A stretch of 7,377 bases of DNA, from positions 1 to 7,377 of the forward strand of contig JAIVJE010000038.1 in assembly GCA_020200195.1 (NCBI GenBank). Reading direction: 5' to 3'. The notes beneath the pieces were generated by a model. It made no database searches. It was not told the DNA's origin and worked only from the letters and a program-made list of their open reading frames with translations. The stretch comes from Acidobacteriota bacterium. GTDB taxonomy: Bacteria > Acidobacteriota > Vicinamibacteria > Vicinamibacterales > 2-12-FULL-66-21. The translations under genes and the position numbers were made by a program. Each line of letters opens with the position of its first letter. Positions within the stretch are counted from its first letter, which is position 1. This document shows, one piece after another, positions 4,619 to 7,377 of this stretch.

Positions 4619-7377
4619 ATGACCCGGTTGCGTACCCTTCCCCGATCCAGCCAGTGGCCGGCGCTGCTGTTTTGCGCGGTGATCGCGTCGCTGCCAATGG
4701 CTGCGGTGCCGTCCGCCGCCGAGAAGAAACCGATCACGCACGACGTGTACGATGGCTGGCGATCGATTCAGGGAACGCAGCTCTCGCGCGATGGCACGTG
4801 GCTCGTCTATGCGCTGACGCCGCAGGACGGCGACGGCGAACTGGTGGCGCGCAATCTCAAGACCGGAGCCGAGTTCCGGCATCCGCGGGGCCGCGCACCG
4901 GTGATCACGCCTGATGGTACCGCCGTCGTGTTCACGATCGCACCGCTGAAGGCGGATGTCGACAAGGCAAAGAAGGCCAAGAAGAAGCCGGAGGATCAGC
5001 CCAAGAGCGGGCTGGGGATCATGGCGCTCTCGAACGGCCAGGTGGCGACCGTCGAAAAGGTGAAGAGCTTCAAAGTCCCGGCGGAGTCATCGCGCTGGGT
5101 GGCCTACTTGATGGAACCTGTGAAGGACAAGACGGCCGAGAAGGCGGACGACAAGAAGGAAGAAGAGAAATCCGAGGAGACGGACAAGCCCAAGAAGAAG
5201 GACAAGAAGAAGGATCCCGGTTCTGAACTGATCGTCCGGGAGATCTCGTCAGGCTCAACCTCGTCTATCCACGAAGCGACGGAGTACGACTGGGCGAAAG
5301 ATGGCGCGTGGCTGGCTTATGCCGTGTCGTCCAAGGTCCCCGAGAAGGACGGAGTATTCGCGCGTCAGTCCTCCGACGGCGCCACCCGTGCCTTGCTCAG
5401 CGGCCTCGGCAACTACAAGCAGCTCGCCTTCGACGAGGCTGGCAAGCAGCTCGCGTTTGCGAGTGACCGCGACGAGTACAAGAGCGATCCGGCCGCGTTC
5501 AAGCTGTATCACTGGGTGCCGGCTGACCGGACGGCGTCCGTGCTCGTCACAGCATCGACCGCAGGAATGCCCGCCGGGTTCTCCGTGAGCGACAACGGGC
5601 GTGTGACGTTTTCGAAGGACGGTTCGAAAGTGTTCATCGGCACGGCCCCGCTGCCGCCGCCGGAAGTTGAGGATGCCGCCGAACCCATCAAGGTCGACAT
5701 CTGGAGCTGGAAAGATCCCTTGCTCCAGCCGATGCAGAAGGTCCGCGCCGATACGGAAAAGAAACGGACCTATCAAGCCGTGGTGCACATCAAGGATCGA
5801 AAGCTCGTTCAGCTGGCGTCGGCAGAGATGCCGGACGTCAACTTCGTGGAAGGCACCAACGCCGCGGTCGGGGAGTCCGACGTCGCGTACCGGCAACTCG
5901 TGTCCTGGGACGGCAGCTACAACGATGTGTTCGTCGTGGACCTGCGGACGGGTGCCCGCCAGAAGCTGCTCGAGAAGTCGTACTTCGGCGCACGCATGTC
6001 GCCGGGCGGCAACTACCTGCTGTGGTACGACGATACCGCGAGGGCGTGGTTCGCGCAGCGGGCGACCGCCGCGGCGAAGCCGGTTAACCTCACCGCGGAT
6101 CTGAAGGTCAGCTTCCAGGATGAAACGTGGGATACGCCAAATCAGCCGGCGCCGTACGGGTCGCCTGGATGGACCGAGGGGGATAAGTCCGTGCTGCTGT
6201 ACGACCGCTATGACATCTGGGAAGTGAAGCCGGACGGCAGCGGCGCGCGCATGATCACCAAGGGGCTTGGCCGCGAGGGGAAGCTCGCCTTCCGCTACCA
6301 GCGGCTCGACCCCGAGGAACGCGCCATCCCGGCCGCCAAGCCGATCCTGCTGAGCACAACCGACGATCGAACCAAGGCGACCGGCTACTATCGGACGGCA
6401 CTGTCGGGAACGAGCGCGCCCGAAAAGATCATCATGGCCGACAAGCAGTTCGGCGGTGTGATCAAGGCGAAGAACGCGGACGTCGTCGTGCTGACTGCCC
6501 AGCGCTTCGAAGAATTCCCTGACTTGTGGGTGACCACGACCGCGTTCGGCGACCTGAAGAAGGTCACCGACGCCAACCCGCAGCAGGCGCACTACCGATG
6601 GGGACGCTCCGAGCTGATCGATTACGTCAACACCGACGGCAAACCGTTGCGCGCCATCCTCACGAAGCCAGAGGACTTCGATTCATCAAAGAAGTACCCG
6701 TTGATGGTGTACATCTACGAGGAACTGACAAACGGCCTGCACCGCTATTCCGCGCCGTCGCCTGGCACGAGCGTCAACATGGCGCGCTACGTCAGTAACG
6801 GCTACATCATCCTGCAGCCCGACATCGTCTACGACACGGGTTACCCCGGGGAGAGCGCTGAGAAGTGTGTCATCCCGGCGGTGCAGAAAGTCGTATCGAT
6901 GGGATTCGTCGATCCCGCTCGCGTGGGTATTCAGGGACACAGTTGGGGCGGCTATCAGATCACGCACCTCATTACCCGCACCAACATGTTCCGCGCCGTC
7001 GAGGCGGGGGCGTCGGTCGTGAACATGGTGAGCGCCTACGGTGGGACCCGGTGGGGCACCGGGATGTCACGCGCGTTCCAGTACGAGAAGACGCAGAGTC
7101 GAATTGGCGGGCCCCCCTGGAAGGATCCGCTGCAGTTCATCGAGAACTCGCCGATCTTCTGGGTCGAGAAAGTGAAGACTCCGTATCTCACGATCCACAA
7201 CGATGAAGATGACGCTGTGCCGTGGTATCAGGGCATCGAGTTCCTGAGCGCGATGCGCCGCCTCGGGAAAGAGGCGTACATGTTCAACTACAACGGCGAG
7301 AAGCACGGCTTGCGCGACCGCGACAATCAGAAGCACTGGACGGTGCACATGGCCGAGTTCTTCGACCACTTCCTGCT
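4619..7377 (+). CDS. Exported S9 prolyl-oligopeptidase-family serine peptidase (3' end cut)
   Basis: A single open frame of 919 codons runs to the right edge. It encodes an S9-type peptidase: an N-terminal beta-propeller region (about 40-670) gating a C-terminal alpha/beta-hydrolase domain (from about 680, starting with DSSKKYPLMVYIYEEL). The triad is visible: Ser775 in GHSWGGYQ, Asp864 in HNDEDDAVPWYQ and His896 in GEKHGL, so the enzyme looks intact and lacks only a short tail. A Sec signal peptide is evident (Arg-containing start, hydrophobic WPALLFCAVIASLPMAAV, cleavage near PSAA), giving a periplasmic or secreted location. Two Lys/Glu/Asp-rich low-complexity stretches (about 111-129 and 165-202) interrupt the early propeller. 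TAAGGAGG supports the start. The promoter region has a perfect TATAAT and 14-base repeats. It is transcribed away from the DmpA-like peptidase. Dipeptidyl-, acylaminoacyl- and oligopeptidase activities cannot be told apart from the sequence. Confidence 0.93.
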   Translation, partial: MTRLRTLPRSSQWPALLFCAVIASLPMAAVPSAAEKKPITHDVYDGWRSIQGTQLSRDGTWLVYALTPQDGDGELVARNLKTGAEFRHPRGRAPVITPDGTAVVFTIAPLKADVDKAKKAKKKPEDQPKSGLGIMALSNGQVATVEKVKSFKVPAESSRWVAYLMEPVKDKTAEKADDKKEEEKSEETDKPKKKDKKKDPGSELIVREISSGSTSSIHEATEYDWAKDGAWLAYAVSSKVPEKDGVFARQSSDGATRALLSGLGNYKQLAFDEAGKQLAFASDRDEYKSDPAAFKLYHWVPADRTASVLVTASTAGMPAGFSVSDNGRVTFSKDGSKVFIGTAPLPPPEVEDAAEPIKVDIWSWKDPLLQPMQKVRADTEKKRTYQAVVHIKDRKLVQLASAEMPDVNFVEGTNAAVGESDVAYRQLVSWDGSYNDVFVVDLRTGARQKLLEKSYFGARMSPGGNYLLWYDDTARAWFAQRATAAAKPVNLTADLKVSFQDETWDTPNQPAPYGSPGWTEGDKSVLLYDRYDIWEVKPDGSGARMITKGLGREGKLAFRYQRLDPEERAIPAAKPILLSTTDDRTKATGYYRTALSGTSAPEKIIMADKQFGGVIKAKNADVVVLTAQRFEEFPDLWVTTTAFGDLKKVTDANPQQAHYRWGRSELIDYVNTDGKPLRAILTKPEDFDSSKKYPLMVYIYEELTNGLHRYSAPSPGTSVNMARYVSNGYIILQPDIVYDTGYPGESAEKCVIPAVQKVVSMGFVDPARVGIQGHSWGGYQITHLITRTNMFRAVEAGASVVNMVSAYGGTRWGTGMSRAFQYEKTQSRIGGPPWKDPLQFIENSPIFWVEKVKTPYLTIHNDEDDAVPWYQGIEFLSAMRRLGKEAYMFNYNGEKHGLRDRDNQKHWTVHMAEFFDHFL

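Noticed and set aside
4496..4882. N-terminal extension of the DmpA-like frame to 4882
   Set aside because: It would overlap the start of the S9 gene and swallow the whole divergent promoter region. The ATG at 4495 has a strong ribosome binding site followed by a signal peptide.
5255..6592. Long minus-strand open frame (445 codons) opposite the S9 gene
   Set aside because: Its codons are in exact register with the S9 codons, so its stops need sense TTA, CTA or TCA codons, which are rare in this GC-rich gene. The product has no recognisable motif, while the plus strand has an intact catalytic triad.

Overview
The window is GC-rich, tightly packed bacterial DNA. It holds six protein-coding genes, two of them cut by the window edges, and no RNA genes, insertion sequences or CRISPR arrays that I can see. 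Codon choice favours G/C in the third position. Exported hydrolases with Sec or Tat signals, an S9 peptidase with Lys/Glu-rich insertions, and a degenerate AGCTGAT heptamer array between genes together suggest an Acidobacteriota-like soil organism, possibly of the Vicinamibacteria. That placement is an inference from style and was not tested by any search.

Layout. Positions 1-236 (minus) hold the N-terminal end of an alpha-glucan (glycogen) phosphorylase, recognised by its DUF3417 domain. It lies 6 bases downstream of a PLP-dependent threonine/serine dehydratase-like gene (minus, about 1250/1241 to 243), and the two look like one operon. A 110-base divergent spacer follows. Next come two plus-strand genes: a creatininase-family metal amidohydrolase with a probable signal peptide (1361-2212), and a Tat-exported glycosylasparaginase-type Ntn hydrolase (2247-3371). 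A DmpA/P1-family aminopeptidase with a signal peptide lies on the minus strand (4495-3368) and meets the asparaginase tail to tail; the two stop codons share the palindrome CTAG. A 123-base divergent spacer carries four copies of a 14-base direct repeat next to a perfect TATAAT box. It leads into a large exported S9 prolyl-oligopeptidase-family peptidase (4619 to beyond the window end).

How the genes fit together. Four consecutive genes encode predicted exported hydrolases acting on amide, peptide or asparagine-linked substrates, and a cytoplasmic amino-acid dehydratase lies next door. A scavenging role, with peptides and amides broken down outside the cytoplasm and amino acids deaminated inside, is plausible, but only the gene order supports it. 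No clearly new multi-gene system is visible. The most unusual signals are the 14-base repeat array in the S9 promoter region, the heptamer array between the creatininase and asparaginase genes, the Gly in place of Asp before the catalytic Thr of the asparaginase, and a promoter that appears to overlap the start of the dehydratase gene.
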